A stretch of DNA of 64,000 nucleotides from Panorpa germanica (taxonomy: Eukaryota; Arthropoda; Insecta; Mecoptera; Panorpidae): positions 14,570,001 to 14,634,000 of the forward strand of contig OY783205.1 of assembly GCA_963678705.1 (NCBI GenBank), written 5' to 3'. The notes beneath the pieces were generated by a model that saw only the letters and a list, made by a program, of their open reading frames with translations, searched no databases and was not told where the DNA came from. Positions 23,214-35,019 of this stretch are shown piece after piece. The position numbers were made by a program, and so were the translations under genes. The first letter of the stretch is position 1. Each line of letters begins with the position of its first letter.

Positions 23214-24323
23214 CCCAGTAAACATTTTGGAGTAAATTCTACTTAATTTCTATTACATATCATGAGTTTTTTGTCTGGATCGTGTTCGTTTTCTATTCAG
23301 TCGTTCATAGGAAAGGCCCTTTTTATGAGCTACAGACATTGCAACGACGGTTCACTGCTGAATTAAAAGCGGAGTAGGTTTATGATTTATGACCGGAGTT
23401 ATAAACTTGAAACTAGCAGGGGTATAAAACTTAATTGAATTCTACATTTTAGAGTCTGCAAAATATAATTATTTAAATGAAGAAATAAATAGATGTAATC
23501 TTTAGTATGGATCGTGATTTTTTTAATGAATATTATTCATCTTCAACAATACTCGTTATATTAGTTTTTTACATTGTTTTGGTGATTCAAAAATCCACGA
23601 TCGGCAGGTCTGCGTTAGGTTTAAAACCTCTGTCTTAGCATCGTATAAGTCATAAACTTTACACTAGCAAGGATGGCAGGGGTATAAAACTTAATGGAAT
23701 TTTACTTTTTAAAGTCTGCAAAATATAAATATTTAAATGAAGAAATAAATAGATGTAATCTTTAGTATGGATCGTGATTTTTTTAATGAATATTATTCAT
23801 CTTCAACAATACTCGTTATATTAGTTTTTTACATTGTTTTGGTGATTCAAAAATCCACGATCGGCAGGTCTGCGTTAGGTTTAAAACCTCTGTATTACCA
23901 TCGCTAGGTACTATCTTCGTTTATATACATTCTATTCGGGGATTGAGGGAGATAACGTCTGTCTATTACCGTTAAAGAAATATTTGTTGAAAAAGGATAG
24001 CATATACTTTAAACATCTGTACAGAACGAAATATTATACAAGTATACAAGTGTAACAGTGAAAAATATATTTTACTTGTCTAACGCATCTCGTTTCTCTC
24101 TCACTTTAGAATAAATGAAATGAATGTGAATTTAAAAAATATATATCCATGTGGGAAAGAAACAGAAATACTTAATGAATGATGTTGGAAAAAGAAAGAA
24201 TATTATTATGAAAAACTAACACAAAATCTGTGACAGGTAGAGAACTTGTAAAGCGTTAGAATAGAATTGTACGAGTGACTCGAACTTCACCAAATAGGGC
24301 ACTTCACCAAATTGTTTACTGGG
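23214..24323. mobile_element. Family C TIR element, copy 2 (two 260-bp units)
   Basis: It starts CCCAGTAAACATTTTGG after TA (23212-23213) and ends CCAAATTGTTTACTGGG before TA (24324-24325). Its length of 1110 bp is exactly 260 bp less than copy 1, which equals one tandem unit. Outside the array only scattered single-base differences separate the two copies. Confidence 0.85.
23400..23905. repeat. 260-bp tandem repeat inside family C copy 2
   Basis: GGGGTATAAAACTTAAT recurs at about 23419 and 23679, 260 bp apart. The array is as in copy 1 but with two units. The last unit ends 'ctgtattaccatcgctagg'. Confidence 0.9.
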
Positions 24324-24338
24324 TAATGATATAGTTCA

Positions 24339-24835
24339 AATGGGCTTGTGTCCTATGTCTTAATTTTTACAAAAGTGTACTATATATTGATAAAGTGGGT
24401 TACTAGAACCTCAAATGTCCAATTATTTTTTAATAACTCCTTATATGTTAAGAGATATTAACAATTAAAAAAGTTATTTTGTCTCTTTAATTATTAAAGG
24501 GATTCAACGTTGTACACATTCCAAGTGCATGTGACATAACAAACCTTGTGTTAGGTTACCAACCTTACAGCTCATAAATCTTTGTTATATGTATTTATAT
24601 ATCAAAATATCAAATATTATTTACAGCTATTTCAAGGAACAATCAAATTTCAATATTATGTCTGCCTTAGCAGGGTTAAATAAAATAAAAACTTTTGTCC
24701 TAAAACCTTAAAACCTATATCTCCGTCAATATTTAGATATTTAATAAAATAGACACACCAATACACATTTATCAATATCAATTTTAATCAACAATTGAAA
24801 AATCGACCACTAAAAAATGAGGACACAAACCCATT
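24339..24835 (+). mobile_element. Family A TIR element, copy 2 (internally deleted)
   Basis: It starts AATGGGCTTGTGTCCTATGT and ends GAGGACACAAACCCATT. Compared with 30101-30739 it lacks the segment between 'aaataaaataaaaac' and 'tatatctccg'. It begins 15 bp after the end of family C copy 2. Confidence 0.8.
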
Positions 24836-25387
24836 ACGAGAGTTCGGCAGCGACTCATGCTTAAAGCAAGTTGTGCCGTACACATCTCATCTTCATGAAG
24901 AAGCACTGTTTCACTAATTTTTTTATAATGGATATAGGATCGAATAAGATAATATTCACCATTTTATCATAAATTTTTTAAGCATAAGTCGCCGCCGAAA
25001 CTTTTTTAATTTAAACTATACTAATTTAGCAAACCATGACCTGCTGGCCACTGAGCTTGTAACTGCTGAGAACCGCGCCATTTTTAGATTAGTTAATCGC
25101 ATTGCAATTCAAGGCAAATCGGGTGGAGTGCAGAAAGACGATGGAGGCAGAAGTAATACGATAGATACAATAAACGAGCCGCGTTCTTAAGTCATTAACT
25201 AATTTATTCAATTTCTTTCTCCTAACTATTATGATATGTTGAATAATAAATATGAAACAAAACATTCATACAAAATATTTAGAAGTACATACACTGCAGA
25301 AAAAACTTTAGACGCCTCTTTCCTAATGCAGCATTTATTAGACGATGTGTACTTTATTACATTACTGAATAAGTTCGTAGAATCATA
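24836..25387. other. No gene recognised
   Basis: Unique-looking sequence of mixed composition. No supported coding region or repeat. Confidence 0.55.
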
Positions 25388-25389
25388 TA

Positions 25390-26257
25390 CAGGGTGTCCC
25401 AATATTCAACGATAAGCGGGCACCAGAGGGTGGTCCTCCTCATGACTACATAAGAAAAAAACAAAACAAAAATTTATCTCATTTTGTTTAGGAATTAGAA
25501 AAAAAATTAATTTTTTTTCTAAAATTGAAACACCTTAAGATGTTTTTAACTACCATGACCACAATTTTTCAAATATTTCTGATTTTTTATGCCTGTATTT
25601 ATGCCGGTGGCAAATATTTTGAACATTTACTATAATGTAAATAAATTATTAAATTTATAAAATAAATGAAAAATTGTTTGTACCATTTGTTTTAATTCAT
25701 TCAACTATAAAAAAACCTATTTTGGGTATTGTAAAAGAGATAACTATCAACAACAATTTATGAAATTTGGTTCTTGTTTAGAAATAGTATGCATAATTTT
25801 TTTTTATTGCTAGTTTTCCTGGAGTATTATACCATTTTGGAATCCTAAAGAGTTGCGCCAATTTTTAAAAAAACTTGCCATAGTAGTGTTCATACACCAC
25901 GTTTTTTTACACCAAGATGAGTTAAAGTGGACAGAAATTAAAAATCATTAAAAAATTTAGGGAAAAAAAATTTTCGATTGATTTTTGTGTAAAAACTACT
26001 AGCATTTTTGGATTTTTAATGGTTGTGGTAGATAGCAGTGCTATTTAGGTTGCCGATACAAAAAAAATCAGAAATATTTGAAAAATTGTGGTCATGGTAG
26101 TTAAAAACACTTTAAGGTGTTTCAATTTTCGAAAGATTTTTTTTTTTTTTGTAATTTCTAACACAAAATGAGATAAATTTTTTTCTTTCTTTCTCGTGTA
26201 GTCATGAGCAGGACCATCCTCTGGTGCCCGTTTATCGTTGAATTTTGGGACACCCTG
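25390..26257 (-). mobile_element. Family B TIR element, copy 3 (long TIRs)
   Basis: This 868-bp element is flanked by TA (25388-25389 and 26258-26259). Its left arm (about 25390-25590) and right arm (about 26060-26257) are inverted copies of each other over roughly 200 bp, including GAAACACCTTAAGATGTTTT and ACCATGACCACAATTTTTCA. The centre has no transposase frame. This is the most complete copy of the family here. Confidence 0.85.
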
Positions 26258-26399
26258 TAGCTGCCGCTACTATTGACAGATCCATATGACTTTTAGATTT
26301 AAAACCTCTGACACAAAATGTTTCTATATACGACTCAAAAGCAACGAATTCGAGGAATATCAGAAATTTATATCTTAGTATGACAGTGGCTTTAATACT

Positions 26400-26658
26400 G
26401 GTTACTGACTGCTGTGTCATTAGGTTCGTTTCCCGAACCAGAGTTATATTTTTTGGGTTTGGTTGTTATTAAGTTAAATTGAATATGTAAGAACGTAATT
26501 AATTTAATAATTAATAACGTAATTAATCTTATCCGGCAGCTGGGTAGGTCTCATATATGATACCTAGACACCACAAAAACTGTCAACATAATAGGAAATC
26601 GTCTGTGATAGGACTTAACATCGGCATTTTTTTAGTCAAATTTATTTATTTATTATCT
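26400..26658 (+). mobile_element. tRNA-derived SINE, copy 3
   Basis: A B-box-like GGTTCGTTTCCCGAACC (about 26423) is followed by TTTTTTGGGTTTGGTTGTTA, a variable section, CACAAAAACTGTCAACATAA with TAGGAAATCGTCTGTGATAG, and a 3' tail of AAATTTATTTATTTATT type. The order agrees with the minus-strand copy at 1983-2200. Confidence 0.65.
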
Positions 26659-26908
26659 AATCGGTCCAATAACTTACTGTAGTATTGTCTCGTGGTCTCT
26701 CTTCTTTCTGCAAAAAGTCCATGACGATTAGTCCCTTCAAACCTCAAAATATCGAGGCTTTGACCTTTGCGACCAATGGGAAGCATTGGCATAGACTATA
26801 TCTTTGCTATTCTTCGTAACGGTCAAACCAGCAGCTACTTCGAAAAAGTATGCCCCATTTACATTGCAGCCCAAATAGTGCACTAAACTTTGTCTATGTA
26901 TGACTATA
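26659..26908. other. Spacer, nothing identified
   Basis: Short non-coding interval. Its open frames are short and unsupported. Confidence 0.5.
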
Positions 26909-27000
26909 CAGGGTGTCCCAATATTCAACAATAAGCGGGCACCAGAGGGTGGTCCTACTCATGACTACACGAGAAAAAAAGAAGAAAAAAATTGATCTAA
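26909..27000 (+). mobile_element. Family B element, isolated left TIR
   Basis: It starts CAGGGTGTCCCAATATTCAA after TA (26907-26908) and matches the first ~90 bp of copy 3. It then breaks off directly into family A sequence, so the rest of the element has been lost. Confidence 0.75.
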
Positions 27001-27012
27001 TATTATAATATT

Positions 27013-27430
27013 ATAAAATAGACACACATTTATTAACATCAATTTCAATCAACAATTGAAAAATCGACCACTAAAAAATGAGCCTGAAATTAACCCTGCC
27101 AAGGCGGACATAAAATTGAAATTTGAGTGTTCCTTGAAATAGCTGTAAATAATATTTGATATTTTGATATATAAATACATATAGCAGAGATTTATGTTTT
27201 GTAAGGTTGATAACCTTACACAACGATAGTGATGACACATGTACTTGGAATGTGTACAACGTTAAATCCTTTTAATAATTAAAAAGACAAAATGACTTTT
27301 TTAATTGTTAATATCTCTTAACATATAAGGAGTTATTAAAAAATAATTAAACATTTGAGGTTCTAGTAACCCACTTTATCAATATATAGTACACTTTTAT
27401 AAAAATTAAGACATAGGACACAAGCCCATT
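27013..27430. mobile_element. Family A element, rearranged (head-to-head)
   Basis: The first ~70 bp (27013-27083) are the 3' end of family A in plus orientation, stopping at CTAAAAAATGAG. Immediately after, the 5' part of the same family runs in minus orientation and ends GGACACAAGCCCATT at 27430. The two pieces cannot come from one simple insertion. Confidence 0.75.
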
Positions 27431-27900
27431 ATCATGGTGGGTAGATCTCCAAGGCCATACGTGCGCGAAAACATCTTATACACAGAAACGTAAAAAAATA
27501 ATTTATGGAAACATAACATGAATTTTAACAGGAAAATATAAAAACAGCTTTGTTACGTATTTGCTTTGAGTTTACTTTCGTTTAAAAGGGGGGTGGTGAA
27601 ATTCGACCATGTGGGAAGTGTGAGGGAAAATAAACAAAGGGTGGGGTAACGCGTTGATATGTTCCTTTGTCGGAGTCTCGGGGACAGCGGTCCGGAAATC
27701 AATCAATAAATATATGTTGTTATTGCTATAAATAAAAATGGGATATACACCAAGCTATACATACAGTAGCATGTCTTTTAAGTTTGTTTAATGTGAACAA
27801 GAGGGATGAAAAGGGAAAGAAAAATTACGTCACGAGTTATGTTATTTTAGAAAAAAACGTTTACAACCGCATATTTTTTAAAGTAGTGAAGTTAATATCT
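27431..27900. other. No gene recognised
   Basis: Non-coding, partly GC-rich near 27580-27700. Nothing identified. Confidence 0.5.
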
Positions 27901-28917
27901 GGGGCCCTATTCTTGAATTTTGCGAGCAATGTTCCCAATCGATCAGATTCGATCGAAACGAGTGAAGTAAGATTCGATCACGATCGAAACTAACATTCTC
28001 CATTCGATTGAATATATTGTGTAGAACGTTTTGTAGACTAGTAAAATGCGGGAAATTTAAATTAATTTAAATATTTTTTGTAAGTTGGATATCATTATCT
28101 GGTTAAACTATTATTTCTACCGTTTTTCTGGATTTTAAAAGAAGCATTTATCTTAGTATAGTACAAATGCAATATTGAATACAGTGTTTGCATAATAATT
28201 TATATATTCTCCTATTTATTTATGTTATAGAACTTTTAATCATTTCACAATTGAATTTTAAAAACTATATGCATTAATAGAATATTAGAATACATTATAT
28301 TTGTTAAATTATGATAGAATAAAAAAACAGCACTTATTTTAATAAGTATATTTAAGAATAAACACAATATACTGTTTTTAATTTTATTAATAAATAAACA
28401 GTATAATTCTATTATAAATAAGATCTATTAATTAAGTGTTTTGGCTACGTCTAGTTTCTGATTCTAATGGTTGTATTTTCTTAACTGTATTTAATTTTCC
28501 ATATAATTTAACTCCGTTTCTTCAAGCGTAGCTAAATTATTTAAAGCTATACTTCTTAGAGATGTCATTTTTATTAAATTAATATAAAGCGCAATAAAAA
28601 GTAATAGAAACATTTTAGGTTAACTTCAACCAATATTTATTTTTTTGACATTTCAAAAAATAAAAAAATTGACATCAGAAAAATAGAACAAGCAACACAA
28701 ATTTTACTAAATACTCTTGCCTGAAACAGTGATAACTAATAAAAGTTACTAAAATTTACTGGTCGATCGTACATTCGCAAGCTAAATATAGTTGACGTGC
28801 AAATGTTCACTTTTTTGCTAGAGTTCTCTACAGGAATAGCACTTTTGAGTAAATCGAGCGATTTTTACAGAAAGAAGAAGAGTTTACGATTCGATTGAAC
28901 TCAGGAATAGCGCCCCT
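27901..28917. mobile_element. Family H TIR element (~1 kb)
   Basis: The left end GGGGCCCTATTCTTGAATTT matches the reverse complement of the right end, GGGGCGCTATTCCTGAGTTC. The subterminal regions are rich in TTCGATCG-type motifs on both sides (27940-27990 and 28845-28900). The inside is AT-rich with no transposase frame. I cannot define a target duplication, and only one copy is in the window. Confidence 0.6.
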
Positions 28918-29019
28918 GTAACCCACGTAAAAAAACCGTGTAATATTAAAAAAGGAGCTATATTTTGTTCAAAGAACCGTGCAAAAACAAAAAGTAATAA
29001 TAACCCAATCGAAACAGAA

Positions 29020-29160
29020 AAGAGGGCAACGACACAGTCGACAGAAAGCATGAGCTGACTACTGTGTCCCCGGGTTCGATCTCCGAGCCAGAGATACATT
29101 TTCTGGGTTTGGTAAAATCAGATTGGTTATGTGCAACCATAATAATGAATATGGAAAAAA
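29020..29160 (+). mobile_element. tRNA-derived SINE head, copy 4
   Basis: ACACAGTCGACAGAAAGC is followed 12 bases later by an anticodon-arm-like section and then CCCCGGGTTCGATCTCCGAG, which resembles a tRNA A-box to B-box arrangement. It runs into AGAGATACATTTTCTGGGTTTGGT, the block that follows the B box in the other SINE copies. The 3' half is missing. It is not a functional tRNA gene, as no acceptor-stem pairing is evident. Confidence 0.55.
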
Positions 29161-29514
29161 AATTATCACAAAAGAGAAATTCGAAAAAGAAAATAGAAAA
29201 GATAAGGAAAAAAGAAGAAAAGAACAGCTTTATAAGAAGAGATGTATGGAATGGGCAACATCATAGTTAAAGCGATTCCTGTATCCTGAGGATGTTAAAC
29301 GATGGATAAGGAAGTAATTAGAGAAGCACAGATGGAAGAATTTGAAATAGAATGATAAAAAAGCTGAAATATAGAAAAGAATTATAATATATTGTATAAA
29401 TTATGTGTTATAAAAAATGAATATAAAATTTAATATTGGTTTAAAGTGCTAATAACTATCAATAGTTGATGCACTCAAAAATAAATATTTAAAGGAATTA
29501 AAAAGGAAGGAGGG

Positions 29515-29870
29515 CAATTACATTCGAGGAGAAAATGAGAAATGCTGAAGGCGAGATCCTAAGGAAAATAAGAGAGAAGAGTCGAAAAGGAGGGTAGAGG
29601 ACGAGGAACGAAAAGGACTACTTTGAAAGGGGGCAGAGAGAAGAAGGCACAAATGTGGAAGAGGAGCTAAGGAGGAGAGATGGAGAGATACAACAGCACG
29701 AAAGAATGAAAAAAATTCATGATAGCAAATAGAATGAAAGTTACAAAAGGATTTGGGAAGGAGAGATACCAGAATATTTGCGAGAAAAAGGGATAAGAAT
29801 CATAAGAGGAATCGCAAGATTTAGATTGGGAAACGAAGAGAAAGACAGCATATCACAATAGTGTGTTGCA
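29515..29870 (+). pseudogene. LINE ORF2 fragment (family L2)
   Basis: A purine-rich stretch whose reading near 29745-29860 gives YKRIWEGEIPEYLREKG followed by IARFRLGNEEKDS, typical of the segment just before the C-terminal Cys cluster in Jockey-group insect LINEs. The frame is broken and the flanking domains are missing. Confidence 0.6.
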
Positions 29871-30100
29871 TTACATGCTTCTTATATCTAATAATAATTC
29901 TTCTATATTCGGTTACACACAAGTTCAAACAAATGAAAACATATTATAGCGCCTGGGTATACATGCAACTTATTCTGCACGTGCTTATAAAGCGCGCTCT
30001 CATGGGACGAATTTAGTTGAAATATCCTAGTTAATGGAAAAGAAGAATCAAATTAACTGAACGAGTTGAGGTTCACACGGTTTAACTGAAACTGATCATC

Positions 30101-30739
30101 AATGGGCTTGTGTCCTATGTCTTAATTTCTACAAAAGTTTACTATATATTGATAAAGTGGGTTACTAGAACCTCAAATGTTCAATTATTTTTTAATAACT
30201 CCTTATATGTTAAGAGATATTAACAATTAAAAAAGTCATTTTGTCTCTTTAATTATTAAAGGGATTCAACGTTGTACACATTTCAAAAGCATGTGACATC
30301 ACAATCCTTGTGTAAGGTTACCAACCTTACAGCTCATAAATCTCTACTATATGAATATATATATCAAAATATCAAATATTATTTACAGCTATTTCAAGGA
30401 ACACTCAAACTCCAATATTATGTCTGCCTTAGCAGGGTTAAATAAAGTAAAAACTTATTATTCTTTGATTTCACTTGATTATTCGACTACCAACAGCTAC
30501 AGAAGATTACCACAGCACTGAACTACTCAACAAATAACTGACGTTAAAATGCATTTCATGTCATAAAAATATGGCCGACCATTTTTAGCGCTGAAACTAC
30601 AATTCAAACTTTTAATTGCTATATCTCCGTCAACATTTAGATATTTAATAAAATAAACACGCCAATACACATTTATTAACATCAATTTCAATCAAAAATT
30701 GAAAAATCGACCACTAAAAAATGAGGACACAAGCCCATT
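30101..30739 (+). mobile_element. Family A TIR element, full-length copy (639 bp)
   Basis: It starts AATGGGCTTGTGTCCTATGT and ends GAGGACACAAGCCCATT, so the outer 16 bases are a perfect inverted repeat. It carries no transposase frame and serves here as the reference for the family. No target duplication is obvious from the flanks. Confidence 0.85.
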
Positions 30740-33101
30740 GAAGAAGAAATTTGATTACTGTAAACGTCAGATAATAAATAGTGAATTCTAAGTTAATAGC
30801 AAAACATTTGAGATATCACAGTTTTAAAATACCAATGAATGCAGTACATTTATTAGCCCTTATGCTAAAAGAAGAATTGCAAACAATGTTATAGAACATG
30901 AGAAAGAAATGTAGACATAGATTAGGTGAAACCGAAACATTAGCATGTGTTAGAGGACAAACATCAATATAGACACCATTTTGGGATGCCTGAAGAAAAA
31001 TTGATTCAATTATATAAAAGATAATTTAGATAAGAAAATTTATCTAAAACTATTTTTTATAAGTGTATAGAACGAAAACAAAATAAAAGATCAACAATGA
31101 TCACTGTTAAACATTGTAAAAACTGTCAAACTGCATTCAAATGCATTAACAAATTAAATTTGTGAAATTTTCAGACTCACTATGCCTGAAATATATAATT
31201 AAAATCTAAATTTAATTTCCGAATATTGAGTTTTGACATAACGACGAAAATTACAATGGTATTCGATAAACTTTTCTGCATTATAATTTTGTTTCGTTGC
31301 ATTTCTGAGATATTTAGTTAGTTGAGTATTAAATCAGGTAGAGGGTACAATTTTACATATATTTGCATGCTTAACTAAAATTTCGATTTTTTAGAGATGA
31401 CAGATCTATTGATTTTAATTTTTGTGGCCTACTGAATAGTTTTTGATATTAAAGAAATAAAAAATTTCTTTCGTACTATAAAAATATAAGGTTAAAAAAT
31501 GCACTTATAATATAATATAATAACACACTCGTCTGATAGGATAATATGCATGTTTGTAAAACAAATTTTCACAAAAACTTAATAAACATTATCTTGTAAA
31601 TATATCGGTTGTTCATTTGTATATCGTTATTGGAAATAAAATATATCCAAAAACATGGACAGGTCAACTGATTATAATTATATTTATGATTAGTCAAAAC
31701 AAAATACTAGTAGTAGTATATGTCAATTATAGGTAATTAAGAGAAATAACACTTTTTGAAAGATTGCAATAATAAAAACATGCTTCCAAACAATATATCA
31801 AAATATATTAATATAAAAGTTTTATTTATTTAACGTCGGTATATTTCCAATGCTTCAATGCCAGCTCAATCAGCTTCTCCTAATACATGTGGTCTATCTC
31901 TGCATAATACTGGTATAAATTAACATTGACAACAACCAAACCCAAAAATATGTCTTTCTTCTTTCATCAGCAAAACTTTGCATAAATTTATTAAGTGGTG
32001 GAAATCAAAAAATAAAACACAACTCAGACTGAAAACACTTGGACTATTAGTAAAACGCCTACTCAAACAAAATGCAGAACTAAAAGCAAATTTTGATTTA
32101 CTGAGCTGTCATTCAAAATATAATATATGATGACGCGATTGCTGGATAAACATTGCAAAATTTCTGAATATGTAATTTAGTCTTTAGTTTTAACCATTGC
32201 AGGATGGGGTCCAGAAATGGGGTCTATTGTACTATGATAAGATAACGCAATCAATGGTAAACACATTCGGTAGTAGGTGGATTTATCTGTAACACCCACA
32301 AGATTCTGCATAAACACCCACAAGATGGTAAATTGTATAAATATGCTTCCATTTAAATACCAAAGACGAGGATCATTTTTGTTTATCAGGATACAATTTT
32401 GACATTCCTAAAATTTTAATAGAAATAAATATTCAAAGTACTAATGTCATGTTAATACATTGTACTAATATAACAGCTTACATTTATCTATTCCGCACAT
32501 AATTTTAAAATTTTATTATGATCAATAATATCTCTCATAATGTTAACGTTATAATTTTTAAAATATGAATAAGTTATATACGTTTTGAAAATATTATAAC
32601 GTTGTACAATATGAATTTAATTAGTAATTGCACTACAAAAATAAATACTTTGGACTAAAATGTTCATTCTAAAAATAAAGATAAATTATATATGATGTAA
32701 ATAAGTATATTAAAATGAAAATAAAGCTGGTTTGACACTTCTTACCTGTGTATGAAATTATCCTAAAACAAACTCTATCAACACTAAACAATGACACAAC
32801 CTTCACAATTTGTCAATAATATTTGTATATATAATATACTAAATGGACGTCTACATTGTAATGTAGTTTTAATTCAATTTCTTAATTATTAATCACATAT
32901 TACACCTAAGAGCCTGGTTGATAATATTTGTTTACGTTCGCCATTTTTATTTATTACCAGCGGAGATTTTTGTAGTTAAATCATTCACTGCTTGGTGGCA
33001 GCAGTGAAAAAAAAAATGTATATATAAACAAAATTTAAAAATTTGTAGTTAGTCAAAATTTTAAAACAAACCTTCTTTAATTAAATTAAATTAAGTATAT
33101 T
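30740..33101. other. Intergenic, mostly AT-rich
   Basis: No gene seen. It contains one SINE copy (31821-31965). The last few hundred bases include the probable 5' flank of the small gene at 33102. Confidence 0.5.
31821..31965 (-). mobile_element. SINE fragment, copy 5
   Basis: On the minus strand it has TTTTTGGGTTTGGTTGTTGT near the start and ends ATTGGAAATATACCGACGTT followed by AAATAAATAAAA, like the other SINE copies. The tRNA-like head is missing. Confidence 0.5.
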
Positions 33102-33374
33102 ATGTCAGATATACAGTACGAAGGACTACGTAGAGTCTCTCCAAATGCTTCCCTAAGATCATCATCAGAGGGATACGCCGTATCTAGAAATTTAAGAAGA
33201 AATTTGTTGGTGTCGACAAGTTACCTATTAACTATAGCAACTGGTGCATATGTGTTTTATCATTATCGATTTGGAAGAATACGTAACAATCTACGATTAC
33301 TCCGTACAGGATCCAGAGGATTTGTCTTAGCAGCGTTAGTAGGTGTTGCTGGTTGTGTAAATAATTTTGTGTAA
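33102..33374 (+). CDS. Small protein with two hydrophobic segments, unknown
   Basis: A 90-residue open frame starts at the only in-frame ATG, with A at -3, and ends at TAA. Residues about 35-55 (LLVSTSYLLTIATGAYVFYH) and 73-88 (GFVLAALVGVAGCVNN) look like membrane segments joined by a short basic loop (RFGRIRNNLRLLRTGSR). The N-terminal 33 residues are polar, with a serine-rich patch. Codon use and amino-acid mix look like a real protein, unlike most open frames nearby. An AATAAA-type signal occurs at about 33630. I do not recognise the family; a small mitochondrial or endomembrane protein is possible but unproven. It faces the large minus-strand gene tail-to-tail, 1.5 kb apart. Confidence 0.55.
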   Translation: MSDIQYEGLRRVSPNASLRSSSEGYAVSRNLRRNLLVSTSYLLTIATGAYVFYHYRFGRIRNNLRLLRTGSRGFVLAALVGVAGCVNNFV

Positions 33375-34876
33375 TGTCATAGATTCATATTTTCAAGAAA
33401 CATAAAAAGCTTTTTCGAATGAAAGCTTTGGTATCAAAGGATTAACGATTTTCGATAGTTTAATTTAAGGGTTAAAATTCAGTCTCTAAAATTTGAAATT
33501 TTATTAAGAGACAAAAAGTAAGATTACAAAAAACCATAAATAATTTTAATAACCTAATATATTTTTACAAATAGATAATCTAACTATAGTATAAACTATG
33601 AAAATGATGTAATATTCCTTAAAATTTAATAAAAATGTAAAGTATATTATTTTCTTTTAAATAATGTTTTGATATAGCATAGTTTCAACTATATATTATT
33701 TAAAATATGTATAGTTTATTTCATTCATTTAATTTGTTGTTACATATTAATTTCTGATATTTGCAGAAATAGTTTTGCTGTCGAGGTTTGTTTCTTTGCT
33801 AAATCAGTAGTTCATACTTGTGTATAAAAGGCTAACAGATATCATATGTTATTTTGGAAATAATTTATATCAGCTTGCTCCTGTTTAGTTTAGATTGGAA
33901 ACTTTGTCAACGTTGTATGGGTTTACTTAAATTTTTTATAAAATAAGTTTAGGTTCAAGCAATATAATATATGAATGTAGTTTGTCTATAAATGGTTTAG
34001 CAACAACGGATAGATGACACTCTATGTCTATCTGGTTTTTAATATTATTTCGCTATATATCTTATAAATTATAAAGACAGCTATAATTATAATTAAGTAC
34101 AAAATTATTTAGATGTTAATAATAATATCTAAATTGTTATACTACAAAAAACATATGTTAATATAATGGTGAAAATCTATAAACAATTCATGACAAGACA
34201 TCTAGCGGTAGACAATATTAGTTCTATGATACATTCAACACCTTTAAATGCGGAAATGTATTTAGTTGTTTAATTGTTTCTATATTACTCAATATTATTA
34301 ATAATGAAGATGCCTAATATAAGTTTATATCCATAATGTTTAATTATTTCTAACTATAAATGCAATTATTTTTAGATACATTATTCAACTTTTCATTTAT
34401 TACCGCTAGATGACTAGTGTTAACAGCTTCTGTCAATTTTAACATTTATTATTTTCTTAATGGTATCTTATAAATAATTAATATATATAATTATAATTAA
34501 TTATAATATAATTAATATAATAAAATGGTTGCACATTCTAAACTAAGTAGTGGAACTTAACATAAACTCGTAATATGTACTGTATTTTATTTTAGAAGTG
34601 TGAAATTTGGTGCAATGAAATAAGTTAAGAAGTAATTAATTTCAGTAAGGTTTAGAATATAACAGTTTAGTAATTTTATGCAACAAGCTAATAAATGACA
34701 GGCGTCATACCATTAATCATCAACCTTTCCATTGTACCCAATTTCTATTATTCTGTCATTTCATTCTGCAATATTTAACTGGAGGGTTACTTTTGATATA
34801 TTCTCATAAATATAATTACAACTTTTAGAAATATTTATTGTACTTCGTTGTCATTCACTATATTATAAATATTATA
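33375..34876. other. Intergenic region between convergent genes
   Basis: It holds the 3' untranslated regions of the small plus-strand gene and of the large minus-strand gene, and otherwise AT-rich sequence with no recognisable elements. Confidence 0.6.
34834..34839 (-). terminator. Poly(A) signal of the vWA-like gene
   Basis: AATAAA on the minus strand, 38 bases after the stop codon of the large gene. Its position fits a short 3' untranslated region. Confidence 0.55.
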
Positions 34877-35019
34877 TTATGCACTAATACTCCAAAGGGC
34901 TAACAAAGCTGCGGCCAGCAATGGAAGGGCTCCCAAAATACGCTCAACTCCGCTGAAGCATCCAAAATTTGAACTATGTAAGTTGAAGCGAATGTTGTCT
35001 GGGAATCGGCAGTCTGGAT
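34877..35019 (-). CDS. vWA-like gene, last exon (hydrophobic tail)
   Basis: The acceptor is ctattctttcag|ATCCAG. It encodes [20 protein letters not shown], then a Gly/Ser region and an uncharged hydrophobic end at the stop codon (34877-34879). With no cytoplasmic residues after it, this fits a GPI-anchor signal better than a transmembrane segment. Confidence 0.85.

Noticed and set aside
29020-29110. Possible tRNA gene
   Set aside because: A-box- and B-box-like strings are present, but I find no acceptor stem or proper anticodon loop, and the sequence continues into a SINE body shared with other copies.
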